Origin: Streptomyces lomondensis
Lineage (GTDB): Bacteria > Actinomycetota > Actinomycetes > Streptomycetales > Streptomycetaceae
DNA length: 64,000 nt
Direction of reading: 5' to 3'
Assembly (NCBI RefSeq): GCF_014651035.1
Contig: NZ_BMWC01000008.1
Span: 1 to 64,000, forward strand
Part shown: positions 42,607 through 50,898 of the stretch, piece after piece
Layout: each line of letters starts with the position of its first letter
How positions within the stretch are numbered: the stretch's first letter is position 1
Notes under the pieces: model-generated
Databases searched by the model: none
What the model saw: the letters and a program-made list of their open reading frames with translations, nothing else
Told to the model about the DNA's origin: nothing
Position numbers and translations under genes: made by a program

Positions 42607-44718
42607 TCAGCCGTTGCGCTTCCAGCGCGGCTTGTCCTCGCGGCGCTGGAAGGAACCGCCGCCGCGGTGGTCGTCACGACGGCCGTACGGACGGTCGTGT
42701 CCGCCGGTGCGGAAGCCCGGACGGTCGTCCCGGCGGTCGCGGTTGAAGGGACGGTCGCTGCCCCGGTGCCCACCGCGCTCGTCCCGGCGGAAGCCGCCGC
42801 GGTCGCGGTCGCGGTTGAGACCGCCGCGGTCGTCCCGCCGCTCGAACGAACGGCCACCACGGTCACGGTCGAAGGAGCGACCGCCACGGTCGTCACGCCG
42901 GAAGCCGCCGCGCTCACCACGGTCGCCCCGGTCGGTCCGGTCGGTCCGGTCGGTCCGGTCGGTCCGGTCGGTCCGGTTGTCGGTCCGGTCGTCCCGACGG
43001 AACCCACGGTCGCGGTCGCGGTCGAAGGAACGCCCACCGCGGTCACGGTCACGGTCGCGATCCCGGTCACGGTCGCGGTTGAATCCGCCACGGTCGTCCC
43101 GCCGCTCGAACGAACGGCCACCACGGTCACGGTCGAAGGAGCGACCGCCACGGTCGTCACGCCGGAAGCCCCCGCGCTCGTCGCGCCGCTCCCGGCGCTC
43201 GTACGCCCCGGAGGAGTCGCCGCGCTCCTCGCGCTCGACGTCCTGCGCGGTCGGCTGCGCCGGCACCGACACCTCGACACCGGCCGGAACCTCGGTGCCC
43301 TCGGCCACCGCCTGCGGCTCCTCGCCGCGCTCGCGGGCGACCCGCGCGAGCAGCCGGTCGGCCTCCTCGCGCAGCTCGTTCGCCCGCCGCTGCGCCCGCT
43401 CCAGCTCCTTGCTGAGCTGGGCGACCTCACGCTCGGCCTGCTGCGCGGCGTTGCCCACGGACTCGGCCTGGACCTCGGTCATCGACCGGGCACCGGTGAT
43501 CTCGGCGACCTCCGGGTCGAAGGCGCCGGCGCCCTGGATGATGTGGCGCGTGGCGTCGACGCCCGCGTCCTCCATCAGCCGGAAGATCTGACGCCGCTGG
43601 TGCGGCAGGGACAGGGACACGACCGTGCCCGTCCGGCCGGCGCGGGCCGTACGACCGGCCCGGTGCAGGTAGTCCTTGTGGTCGCCGGCCGGGTCCACGT
43701 TCAGCACCAGGTCGATGCCGTCGACGTGGATGCCGCGGGCCGCGACGTCGGTGGCGACCAGGACGTTGACGTAACCGTCCTTGAAGTCGGCCAGGGTCCG
43801 CGTCCGCGCGCCCTGGGTCATGCCGCCGTGCAGCGCGTCCGCCTTCACACCGGCGTCGCGCAGCTGCTCGGCGACGCGGTCGGCGCCCAGCTGGGTGCGG
43901 ACGAAGATGATCGTGCGGCCCTTACGGGAGGCGATGGCCGCGGTGACCGGCGCCTTGTCCTTGGGCTTCACGATGAGGATGTGGTGCGACATGGTCGTCA
44001 CGGCGCCCTGCGCGGCGTCGACCTCGTGGCTGACCGGGTTGTTCAGGTACCGGTCGACCAGGGTCTTGATCTCGTTCTCCATGGTCGCGGAGAACAGCAT
44101 CCGCTGGCCGCCCGCCGGAATCTGGTCCAGCAGCTCGGTGACCTCGGGCATGAAGCCCAGGTCGGACATCTGGTCGGCCTCGTCGAGAACGGCGATCTCG
44201 ACGTTCGCCAGCGAGCAGGCGCCGCGGTTGATGATGTCGCGCAGCCGGCCCGGGGTGGCGACCAGGACGTCGACGCCCTTCTCCAGGGCGTAGATCTGGT
44301 TGCCCATGGACGTACCGCCGCAGACGACCTTCATCTTCAGGCCGAGGACGTCGCCATAGGGCTGGAGCGCGTCGGCGACCTGCATGGCGAGCTCACGCGT
44401 GGGGGTCAGGATGACGGCACGCGGCTTGTGCTTCTCGGTGCGGCCGCCGGCCAGCGAGGCCAGGGTCGGCAGGCCGAACGACAGGGTCTTGCCGGAGCCG
44501 GTGCGGCCCCGGCCGAGGATGTCCTTGCCGGCCAGGGCGTCCGGGATGGTCGCGGCCTGGATCGGGAAGGGGGTGGTCACGCCGTTCTGCGCGAGCTTGC
44601 GCACGACGCCCTCGGGCAGGCCGAGGGCGGCGAAGGTGGCCTCGGGGGTGCTGTCGGGGGTGGTGTCGGCTGCCTCGTTCTCGGGCACGACGACGTGATC
44701 AGTACTGGCGATGGACAT
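42607..44718 (-). CDS. DEAD-box RNA helicase with long repetitive RD/RGG tail
   Basis: A 703-residue ATP-dependent RNA helicase. Core motifs are in order: Q motif region FAALGLPEGVV...TPFPIQ, GRGRTGSGKT (I), PTRELA (Ia), VATPGR (Ib), DEAD (II), FSAT (III), FVRTQ (IV), VATDVAARGIH (V), HRAGRTARAG (VI). After about 430 comes a coiled-coil stretch, then a basic disordered tail (about 495-703) of RDDRGGRSFDRDRGG modules and TDR triplets, expected to bind RNA nonspecifically. Such helicases serve ribosome assembly or mRNA turnover, often in cold. The tail DNA has an 80-bp exact duplication (42827-42906 = 43091-43170) and a 9-bp tandem array. Confidence 0.95.
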   Translation of the reverse strand: MSIASTDHVVVPENEAADTTPDSTPEATFAALGLPEGVVRKLAQNGVTTPFPIQAATIPDALAGKDILGRGRTGSGKTLSFGLPTLASLAGGRTEKHKPRAVILTPTRELAMQVADALQPYGDVLGLKMKVVCGGTSMGNQIYALEKGVDVLVATPGRLRDIINRGACSLANVEIAVLDEADQMSDLGFMPEVTELLDQIPAGGQRMLFSATMENEIKTLVDRYLNNPVSHEVDAAQGAVTTMSHHILIVKPKDKAPVTAAIASRKGRTIIFVRTQLGADRVAEQLRDAGVKADALHGGMTQGARTRTLADFKDGYVNVLVATDVAARGIHVDGIDLVLNVDPAGDHKDYLHRAGRTARAGRTGTVVSLSLPHQRRQIFRLMEDAGVDATRHIIQGAGAFDPEVAEITGARSMTEVQAESVGNAAQQAEREVAQLSKELERAQRRANELREEADRLLARVARERGEEPQAVAEGTEVPAGVEVSVPAQPTAQDVEREERGDSSGAYERRERRDERGGFRRDDRGGRSFDRDRGGRSFERRDDRGGFNRDRDRDRDRDRDRGGRSFDRDRDRGFRRDDRTDNRTDRTDRTDRTDRTDRGDRGERGGFRRDDRGGRSFDRDRGGRSFERRDDRGGLNRDRDRGGFRRDERGGHRGSDRPFNRDRRDDRPGFRTGGHDRPYGRRDDHRGGGSFQRREDKPRWKRNG

Positions 44719-45055
44719 GCGAATGCGAAACCTTCCGGAGTCTCAAGTCGGCACGCGCCCGTCAACTCCGTGATTCGCGATTCGCAATACGACCGCCTCA
44801 ATGCGGTCCACCACGGCAAAGGAGAGTACGCGCCACACGGCGCGCTCTGCGGTGGCGCCGGGCAAGATGGGATCAAACGATCTGCCACCATACGCACTCC
44901 GGGCCCCGCAAGGCAAACCGGACCGGTATGGCTCCCTCTACAAGGCAAGCCGGGCGCCGTTTGTTCCCGCCTCGACAGCGCTCCGCCACGGCGGCAGCGC
45001 TGCCCGGAGGTGCCAGCACCCGGCCGAAACCCCGGCCCCGCCCCGCCCCGCACGG
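44719..45055. other. 337-bp intergenic region
   Basis: Lies between the start of the helicase gene and the 3' end of the lipoprotein gene. It should carry the helicase promoter and leader. A GATTCGCGATTCGC short direct repeat occurs near 44771-44785 and a GGCGCGCTCTG hairpin-prone stretch near 44833-44860. I see no clear promoter hexamers and no gene. Confidence 0.4.
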
Positions 45056-45589
45056 CTACGCCGGCGACCCCGCCTCCGGCGCCGGTTCCCGCTGCTCGAG
45101 CTGCGGCCCCGGCGGCTCGTGCGCCGACGACGACGGCTCCGGCGACGGCTCCGGGGAGGTCGTCGGCTCGGGCGGCGTCGGCGAGGGCTCCGGCTCCGTC
45201 GTCCGGGTGGGCGCGGGCTGCGTCGGCGGCTTCGGCGTCGGCCTGGCCGGCTTCCCCGGCTTGCCGCCCCCGGGCGCGGACGCACTCGCGTCCGGGGTCG
45301 GCGACGCCTCGGGCGGCGCCGACTCGCCCGGCCCGCCCCGCTCGCCCTTCTTCCCCTTCTTGCCCTTGCCGCGCCCGCGCTCGCCGTCGGCCGCGGCCGC
45401 GCCGAACCCGGAACCGCCGCCCGACACCGCCGCCCCGCCGTCGGGCGCCTCCCCGCCCCGCTGCCCGGCGGAGTGCGACGGCTTGGCGCTCCCGCCCGTG
45501 TCGTCGTCCCCCACACTCATACAGCCGGCGGCAGCGGCGACGGCCACGACCGTGGCGGCCAGGCGGACGGGTACGAACAAGGGGCGCAC
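45056..45589 (-). CDS. Small proline/glycine-rich lipoprotein, unknown function
   Basis: A 177-residue exported protein. A signal peptide ends in AAAAGC at about residue 22, a lipobox that would anchor it to the membrane. The mature part is low-complexity: a KGKKGKKG basic patch, then PTPKPPTQPAPT and PEPSPEPSS runs, typical of wall-spanning linkers without a folded domain. GTG 45589 has GGAGGTGG just upstream. It lies 87 bp downstream of the metallopeptidase gene in the same direction. No function can be given. Confidence 0.7.
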   Translation of the reverse strand: MRPLFVPVRLAATVVAVAAAAGCMSVGDDDTGGSAKPSHSAGQRGGEAPDGGAAVSGGGSGFGAAAADGERGRGKGKKGKKGERGGPGESAPPEASPTPDASASAPGGGKPGKPARPTPKPPTQPAPTRTTEPEPSPTPPEPTTSPEPSPEPSSSAHEPPGPQLEQREPAPEAGSPA

Positions 45590-45676
45590 AGGGCCACCTC
45601 CGGGAAGGGTGATGGAGTCAACACCTCCAACTCCCGCCGCCCACAAGAGGACACGCGCCCCGTATTCACATCGCGC

Positions 45677-46027
45677 TCAGCCGTAGCCCAGGGCGTGAAG
45701 GCGCGCGTCGTCGATGCCGAAGTGGTGCGCGATCTCGTGCACCACGGTGATCTCCGTCTCCGCGACGACGTCCTCCCGCGACTCGCACATCCGCAGGGTC
45801 GGGTTCCGGTAGATGGTGATCCGGTCCGGCAGCACACCGGCGTACCACTCGCCCCGGTCCGTCAGCGGAGTCCCCTCGTACAGCCCGAGCAGCTCGGGAT
45901 CGTCCGCCGGCGGATCGTCCTCGACGAACACCGCGACGTTGTCCATCAGTCGCGTCAACTCCGGCGGGATCCGGTCGAGCGCCTCGGCGACCAGCTCCTC
46001 GAACTCCTCGCGCGTCATCTCCAGCAC
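45677..46027 (-). CDS. Small zinc metallopeptidase (minimal HExxH protein)
   Basis: A 116-residue protein of the minimal metallopeptidase family (COG3824-type). The zinc motif is VVHEIAHHFGI with a downstream DDARLHALGYG segment giving the third ligand. The preceding part (EEFEELVAEALDRIPPEL; YEGTPL; ITIYRNP) matches the family. No signal peptide, so presumably cytoplasmic. GTG 46027 is taken; ATG 46018 is possible. It is divergent from the metallophosphoesterase gene across 94 bp. Its substrate is unknown. Confidence 0.82.
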   Translation of the reverse strand: MLEMTREEFEELVAEALDRIPPELTRLMDNVAVFVEDDPPADDPELLGLYEGTPLTDRGEWYAGVLPDRITIYRNPTLRMCESREDVVAETEITVVHEIAHHFGIDDARLHALGYG

Positions 46028-46121
46028 AGGCCCATTGTCGGCCACGACCCAGCCGTACGAGAGCCATACGAGAGCCATCGGGGCTCGCATATCCGGCCCG
46101 GGACTTGGGCATACGGGACCA

Positions 46122-47696
46122 ATGGCCCGCGTCCCCGCCGCAGTCCTGAGTGTCCTGAACCCGATCCGCAAGGCCCCGCACGCCCTGGCCCGCCACTACC
46201 GCTCCCGCCAGGCGCCCACCACGATCGAACTCGTGCCGCAGCCCCATCCATGGGTCCGCGCGGCGGGACTCGTGGCCGTCGTCCTCTTCGGCGCCTGGCT
46301 CGGCCTGCTGGTCGTCGGCAACGTCCGGGTCCCGGTCGGCCCCATGAACACGACGATGACCCTGCGCCCGTCCTTCACCGGCGGCACGAAGATCAACATC
46401 TCGCCCCTGGGCGCCCTGGAACTGAACAGCCACATCGCCCCCGTCCGCCTGGACGTGAACGTCGACCAGCTCGACCCGGACCGCTCCCAGGCCCTCGTCG
46501 ACCACCCCGAACGCCTCTCCGGCCTCCAGGACGAGGTCGCCCAGGACGTCGGCCGCGGCACCTTCGACCTGGCCGTACGGTCATCCGTCGCCGTAGTCGC
46601 CGGCGCCACCGCCCTCGGCCTCGCGGTCTACCGCCGCCCCCGCCGCGCCCTGGCCGCCGGCGGCCTCGCCCTCACCCTCCTCGGCGCCTCGGGCGGCACC
46701 GCGTACGCCACCTGGCGCCCCGACTCCGTCCTGGAACCGAAGTTCTCCGGCCTGCTCACCTCGGCCCCCTCCCTGGTCGGCAACGCGCGCAGCATCGTCA
46801 CGGAATTCGACGTCTACCAAAAGGAACTGGCCCGCCTGGTCACCAACGTGACCAAGCTCTACGACGCCACCTCGACCCTCCCCGCCTACGCGCCCGACCC
46901 CTCCACCATCCGGGTCCTGCACGTCTCCGACATCCACCTGAACCCGGCGAGCTGGAAGATCATCGCCTCGCTCGTGGAGCAGTACAAGGTGGACGTGATC
47001 GTCGACTCGGGCGACACGATGGACCACGGCACGGCCGCGGAGAACGGCTTCCTGGACCCCATCGAGGACCTCGGCGCGCCCTACGTCTGGGTGCGCGGCA
47101 ACCACGACTCGATGATCACCCAGCGCTATATGGAGGGCCTGAAGAACGTCCACGTCATGGACGAAGGCCGGGCCCGGACGATCAAGGGCCTGCGCTTCGC
47201 GGGCATCGGCGACCCGCAGTTCACCCCGGACCGCTCGAAGCAGCCCGGCGCCGAGCAGTCCCAGGAGCTGGCCGGCGCCCGCCTGGCCACGGCCCTGCGC
47301 GACCAGCGCGCGGCCGGCACCCCGGTCGACATCGCCATCGCGCACGAGCCGTCCGCGGCCCGCGAGGTCGACGGCGAGGTGCCCCTGGTCCTGGCCGGCC
47401 ATCTGCACCACGACGAGATGGAGGTCCTGAAGTACGGCACCCGGCTCCGCATCGAGGGCTCCACGGGCGGCAGCGGTCTGCGCGCCATCGAGGGCAAAGA
47501 CCCCGACCCCATCGAGGCGTCGATCCTCTACTTCGACCGGGACACCCGCCATCTCCAGGCCTGGGACGAGATCGAACTGGGCGGCCTCGGCCTCACGACA
47601 GCCGAGGTCAGCCGCCACCTCCCGGAGGAGAACCAGCCCGGCGCGAGCCCGTCCCCGAGCACCCCCACGCAGACCGCTCCCTCCCCCTCCTCCTAA
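46122..47696 (+). CDS. Membrane-anchored calcineurin-like metallophosphoesterase
   Basis: A 524-residue protein. One hydrophobic span near 50-70 and another two near 155-195 flank a domain of about 85 residues, then the phosphoesterase domain (about 265-480) with metal motifs VSDIHLN, DSGDTMDHG, VRGNHDS, an IAHEPS and AGHLHHDE. A Pro/Ser tail ends the chain. The catalytic part is C-terminal to the membrane segments. Substrate unknown (phosphoesters of nucleotides or lipids are usual). ATG 46122. It is followed by the tRNA-Glu gene 80 bp downstream. Confidence 0.88.
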   Translation: MARVPAAVLSVLNPIRKAPHALARHYRSRQAPTTIELVPQPHPWVRAAGLVAVVLFGAWLGLLVVGNVRVPVGPMNTTMTLRPSFTGGTKINISPLGALELNSHIAPVRLDVNVDQLDPDRSQALVDHPERLSGLQDEVAQDVGRGTFDLAVRSSVAVVAGATALGLAVYRRPRRALAAGGLALTLLGASGGTAYATWRPDSVLEPKFSGLLTSAPSLVGNARSIVTEFDVYQKELARLVTNVTKLYDATSTLPAYAPDPSTIRVLHVSDIHLNPASWKIIASLVEQYKVDVIVDSGDTMDHGTAAENGFLDPIEDLGAPYVWVRGNHDSMITQRYMEGLKNVHVMDEGRARTIKGLRFAGIGDPQFTPDRSKQPGAEQSQELAGARLATALRDQRAAGTPVDIAIAHEPSAAREVDGEVPLVLAGHLHHDEMEVLKYGTRLRIEGSTGGSGLRAIEGKDPDPIEASILYFDRDTRHLQAWDEIELGGLGLTTAEVSRHLPEENQPGASPSPSTPTQTAPSPSS

Positions 47697-47776
47697 ACCG
47701 TTTTGGCGATAGCTCCCGCCATCCCATATGCTTCTCACGTCCCCGACGCGCTGAGAAGCGCCCAGGCGGGCCGATA

Positions 47777-47849
47777 GCCCTCATCGTCTAGCGGCCTAGG
47801 ACGCCGCCCTTTCAAGGCGGTAGCACGGGTTCGAATCCCGTTGGGGGCA
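47777..47849 (+). tRNA. tRNA-Glu (TTC)
   Basis: A 73-nt cloverleaf with anticodon TTC in loop CTTTCAA between CCGCC/GGCGG, T arm GGGTTCGAATCCC, discriminator A. CCA not encoded. First of three clustered tRNA genes. Confidence 0.96.
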
Positions 47850-47886
47850 CGCACCACCCTGTGCGACACTGTCGTACGACACGCTT

Positions 47887-47961
47887 GGTCCTGTGGAGCA
47901 GTTTGGAGTGCTCGCCACCCTGTCAAGGTGGAGGCCGCGGGTTCAAATCCCGTCAGGACCG
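47887..47961 (+). tRNA. tRNA-Asp (GTC)
   Basis: A 75-nt cloverleaf with anticodon GTC (CCACC CTGTCAA GGTGG), acceptor GGTCCTG/CAGGACC and discriminator G, the identity base for Asp. Confidence 0.96.
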
Positions 47962-47985
47962 CTGAGGTTTCACGTGAAACCTCGT

Positions 47986-48059
47986 GGCTGGGTAGCTCAG
48001 TTGGTACGAGCGTCCGCCTGAAAAGCGGAAGGTCGCCGGTTCGACCCCGGCCCCAGCCA
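47986..48059 (+). tRNA. tRNA-Phe (GAA), integration target
   Basis: A 74-nt cloverleaf with anticodon GAA (CCGCC TGAAAAG CGG region), acceptor GGCTGGG/CCCAGCC and discriminator A. From 48016 to its 3' end and 14 bp beyond, it is repeated exactly at 61645-61702, so the integrated element uses this gene as attB and keeps it intact at the left junction. Confidence 0.96.
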
Positions 48060-48073
48060 CCGCAGCCCTCACC
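48016..48073 (+). repeat. attL core direct repeat
   Basis: 58 bp identical to 61645-61702. It begins with GCCTGAAAAGCGG in the tRNA-Phe anticodon loop and stem and runs 14 bp past the mature 3' end. Confidence 0.95.
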
Positions 48074-48081
48074 AGGGCTTG

Positions 48082-48112
48082 AGCCCCTCTCCGTCGACAG
48101 CGGAGAGGGGCT
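48082..48112 (+). terminator. Terminator after tRNA-Phe (left copy)
   Basis: AGCCCCTCTCCG and CGGAGAGGGGCT are perfect 12-bp arms with a 7-nt loop, followed by CTTTCG. The same hairpin is at 61710-61740. Confidence 0.85.
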
Positions 48113-48125
48113 CTTTCGTGCCGTC

Positions 48126-48147
48126 TACGCCAACCGGTACGCCAACA
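48126..48147 (+). promoter_or_regulatory. Putative integrase arm-type sites, left
   Basis: Two TACGCCAAC copies 13 bp apart, just inside attL. The same 22-bp block, with one mismatch, lies just inside attR at 61552-61573. Placement on both sides of the core suits integrase or Xis arm sites. Confidence 0.6.
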
Positions 48148-48209
48148 CGTTCGAGTGCGTCCCATCTGCCAGGAACTCGCGACGCTGAAGCGAGGCAACC
48201 AGCCACAAG

Positions 48210-49115
48210 TCACCCGAGCGAGTTCAAGGCTCCCTGCCCCATCTGGATGGCGATCTGGCCAGCGATAGTCCCGGCGGCCCCAGAGAGCCCCTCCAGGATG
48301 CGATCCGTCAAGGCGCGCAGGCGCCCTTGGTCTGGAGCACCGGACGTGGCTTCCCCATGCAGCTCCTGCGCTACTCGCTCCAACTCGACTCGCTGAGGCT
48401 CCGCAAGGTTCAGAGTGCTGCTGACTTGCCCAACGTACCCAGCAAGCTGAACGAAAGCCGTTGGATCAATCCCAGCGCTGTTGTTCTGTGTGACGTTCTC
48501 CTGCTCGCCAATGATGACGCCCTGCGCGTTTGGCAGATACGTGTTGTACACGTTGCCCACGTTGGCTTGCGGCTTGATGAAGTCGGACACGGTTCTCCCA
48601 CTCTCCACACATTCGATTCCGCGAGCGAGGAGCGTGGGCACCAAGACATCTCCGCCCCAGGCGCTCCTCCCCTTAACCATGTGTTGCTCGCTCAGGTATC
48701 GGAACGCCTTGCCCACTTCTTCCGTTGTCAGTGGATCACCATAAAAGTGCACATCAGGGTCTTGGATCATCTCGGCGAGCGAACGCACGTTCTCCTCTTC
48801 ATGGTCGTAAAGCCACCGAAGTATTTCGTTACGGACAAAGGCGGCACGTTCTCTGCGATTGGCACGTTTCTCTCGAATGGCCTGCAACTCTGAAACGCCA
48901 GCCGGGGCGAGTGCGACACTGCGCCCCTGATCAATTCCAGGGTCACTCAACAAGCCAGAATCGAACAAGCTTCCGATTATTGATCGAAGCTGCAGGGCGG
49001 AGACTCCGTTATGGAACGCCCACGACTCGACATCCAGCACGTCCGAGTGAGTCTCAACAACCTTCTGTTCAACCCACTCCAGCAACGAGAAACGCTGCCG
49101 ATCAAAGCGACTCAT
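48210..49115 (-). CDS. Element-borne protein of unknown function (possible cargo)
   Basis: A 301-residue protein I do not recognise. The N-terminal half has two winged-helix-like regions (about 25-75 and 85-165; ERAAFVRNEILRWLYDHEEEN, EEVGKAFRYLSEQHMV). A short Asn/Gly/Val segment follows (YNTYLPNAQGVIIGEQENV, about 190-208), then a C-terminal helical region whose end is hydrophobic (GTIAGQIAIQMGQGAL). Base composition is clearly less GC-rich than the neighbours, suggesting recent acquisition. It lies alone between attL and the integrase, where AICEs often carry accessory genes. The layout (helical sensor, beta-like linker, membrane-active-looking tail) recalls abortive-infection proteins, but that is speculation. 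ATG at 49115. Confidence 0.7.
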   Translation of the reverse strand: MSRFDRQRFSLLEWVEQKVVETHSDVLDVESWAFHNGVSALQLRSIIGSLFDSGLLSDPGIDQGRSVALAPAGVSELQAIREKRANRRERAAFVRNEILRWLYDHEEENVRSLAEMIQDPDVHFYGDPLTTEEVGKAFRYLSEQHMVKGRSAWGGDVLVPTLLARGIECVESGRTVSDFIKPQANVGNVYNTYLPNAQGVIIGEQENVTQNNSAGIDPTAFVQLAGYVGQVSSTLNLAEPQRVELERVAQELHGEATSGAPDQGRLRALTDRILEGLSGAAGTIAGQIAIQMGQGALNSLG

Positions 49116-49252
49116 GAAGTGTGATGCTAGTCACGCTTGCGGTCGCGATGGGGGCGAACGGCTGATTTCGCGTCTTCCCTGGGCGCCGACGTGGTCAATT
49201 CCGGTCTCTTCGAGTGGGTGCGCCTACTCGCTGCCGACGCACCCCAGAGCTC

Positions 49253-50455
49253 TCAGAAAAGCTGGTCGCCGAGTCGGCTCAGCGCCTTCCGCTGCTCGCC
49301 CAGTGAGGCGTGCGCGTACACCTTCATCGTCACGCCGATGTCGCTGTGGCCGACGACCTGCCGGACGACATGCGGCGGCACCCCCAGGTCGAGCAGGAGC
49401 GACACCGCAGAGTGTCGGAGGTCGTGAAACCGGATCTCGAAACCCAGCCGTGAGCGAAGTGGGTACCAACTCCGCCGGAGGTTGTCTGGCTCCAGTGGGG
49501 TGCCGATGCGGGAGGTGAAGACCAGCCCGTGTTCCTTCCACCCCATGCCGGCGGCGGCCCGTTCCTGCGCCTGTCGCTCGCGGTGCTCGCTGAGCGCCTT
49601 AACGACGACGGGCGGGAGAGGGACGGTACGGACTGAGGCGAGGGTCTTGGGCTTGACCAGCCTCAGCTCACCGCCGACGCGCTGTAGAGCGCGCTCCACG
49701 ATCAGCGTTTCGCGGTCGAGGTCGACCGCATCCCAGCGCAGCCCGAGCAGCTCGCCCCGTCGCATCCCCAGGACCAGGGCGAGCACGTACAGCGCGTGCA
49801 ACCGGTCCTCGGCAGACTCTCGGATGAGGAGCCTGGCGTCAGCAACGCTGAGCCCCTTCCCGGTGTCGTACGAGGGCGTGGGGACCTGCACGAGCTGGGC
49901 GACGTTCCGCACGATCAGTTCCTCCCGTACGGCGTTCTGGAGCGCGTTGCGGAGCACGGCATGAATGGACTGCACCATGCGGCGGGACAGCAGGGCCTTG
50001 CAGCACTCCCCCGTCGCGCAGCACTGCGGCTCGGGTCGTTCCTTGTCCCAGCCGTGCTTGCAGCACTGGCACTCGGAGGCAACGCAGGCCAGCCACGTCC
50101 GGACCTCGGCGGCGCGCAGGGTGCGGATCTTCTTCCGCCCCAGCCCGGGGACCAGGTGGACCCGGGCCACGCTCTCGTAGCCCTGGTAGGTCTTGGGGCG
50201 GCGGTGGACCTTCACCACGGTCGCGAGCCAGTAGGTCAGGTAGTCCTCCAGGTTCATGTTCGTGTCGGGCACCGGGATGCCCTGGTTCTCCTGCGCCTGG
50301 AGTTCGGTGATCTTCTGGCGCACCTCGTCACGGGTCTTGCCGTAGACCGAGACACGCTTGCGAATGCCGCTGGTTGTCGTCACGTACACGCGGCCGTGGT
50401 ACGTGCCGTCCTTGCGGATCGTGATGCTGCCTTCGCCGTTGGCGCGCTTGGCCAT
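49253..50455 (-). CDS. int: Tyrosine recombinase integrase
   Basis: A 400-residue phage-type integrase. An N-terminal arm-binding domain (about 1-60) and core-binding SAM-like domain (about 68-185) precede the catalytic domain (about 200-395). Catalytic residues: Arg232 in GMRRGE, Lys268/270, His344 and Arg347 in HDLRH, His370 in VGHSD, Tyr380 in MKVYAH. A cysteine-rich insertion at 124-152 (CQCCKHGW ... CCATGECC) is typical of actinobacterial ICE integrases. It catalyses integration into and excision from tRNA-Phe. The ATG overlaps the xis stop by one base, so the two are coupled. Confidence 0.96.
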   Translation of the reverse strand: MAKRANGEGSITIRKDGTYHGRVYVTTTSGIRKRVSVYGKTRDEVRQKITELQAQENQGIPVPDTNMNLEDYLTYWLATVVKVHRRPKTYQGYESVARVHLVPGLGRKKIRTLRAAEVRTWLACVASECQCCKHGWDKERPEPQCCATGECCKALLSRRMVQSIHAVLRNALQNAVREELIVRNVAQLVQVPTPSYDTGKGLSVADARLLIRESAEDRLHALYVLALVLGMRRGELLGLRWDAVDLDRETLIVERALQRVGGELRLVKPKTLASVRTVPLPPVVVKALSEHRERQAQERAAAGMGWKEHGLVFTSRIGTPLEPDNLRRSWYPLRSRLGFEIRFHDLRHSAVSLLLDLGVPPHVVRQVVGHSDIGVTMKVYAHASLGEQRKALSRLGDQLF

Positions 50456-50652
50456 CAGGCGGCCTCCTCCAGTCGGTTTTGCATGAAGGCTTGGACCGCG
50501 TCGGCAGGGACTCGGCGGGCCCGGCCGACGGTGAAGCTCGGGAGCTGCTTGGAGCGGATCAGGTCGTAGACCTTGAAGCGGCTCAGGCGGAGGGCCGTCA
50601 TGACCTCAGGGACGGTCAGCGCCTGGTGGGTGGTGGGCAGGGCGGGGCTCAT
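50455..50652 (-). CDS. xis: Excisionase (MerR-like helix-turn-helix)
   Basis: A 65-residue DNA-binding protein with the excisionase/AlpA pattern: LTVPEVMTALRLSRFKVYDLIRS followed by LPSFTVGRARRVPADAVQAFM. It should bend DNA at the att sites and drive excision by the integrase. ATG 50652 follows GGAGGAG (complement of 50661-50667 region). Its stop overlaps the int start. Confidence 0.92.
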   Translation of the reverse strand: MSPALPTTHQALTVPEVMTALRLSRFKVYDLIRSKQLPSFTVGRARRVPADAVQAFMQNRLEEAA

Positions 50653-50696
50653 GCGGTGACTCCTCCGGGGCAGTCCGTCGGGGGTCTCTCTGAGGG

Positions 50697-50898
50697 CCGC
50701 TACTTCCGCTACCGCCGCTACCGCGCAGGTCAGAGGCCTGTGCGGGGTAGCGGGAAGGGGTAGCGGTAGCGGATGGGTAGCGGCGCGGTAGCGGCAACCG
50801 GCAACGGTTGCCGCTACCGCGTTAGTGCTGGTCAAGCAGCGTTTTCGGTGCCCGGTAGCGGAGGTAGCGGACTTTCCGGGGGTGGGGGGCAGTAGCGG
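50697..50898. repeat. GTAGCGG iteron array
   Basis: Twelve copies of GTAGCGG or its complement CCGCTAC within 202 bp: complement copies at 50697, 50706, 50715 and 50811, direct copies at 50747, 50760, 50766, 50777, 50788, 50855, 50864 and 50892. The array fills the 179-bp gap between xis and the DUF3631 gene and runs into that gene's 3' end. Iteron-like density beside replication genes suggests an origin or a binding region for a replication or Xis protein. Confidence 0.75.

Noticed and set aside
42559..45612. A 1017-codon plus-strand open frame antisense to the DEAD-box helicase
   Set aside because: Val/Thr-rich shadow of the RD-repeat tail and helicase core; the minus strand has all helicase motifs.
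50697..50898. CRISPR-like array
   Set aside because: Repeat units are only 7 bp, irregularly spaced and in both orientations, with no spacers and no cas genes.
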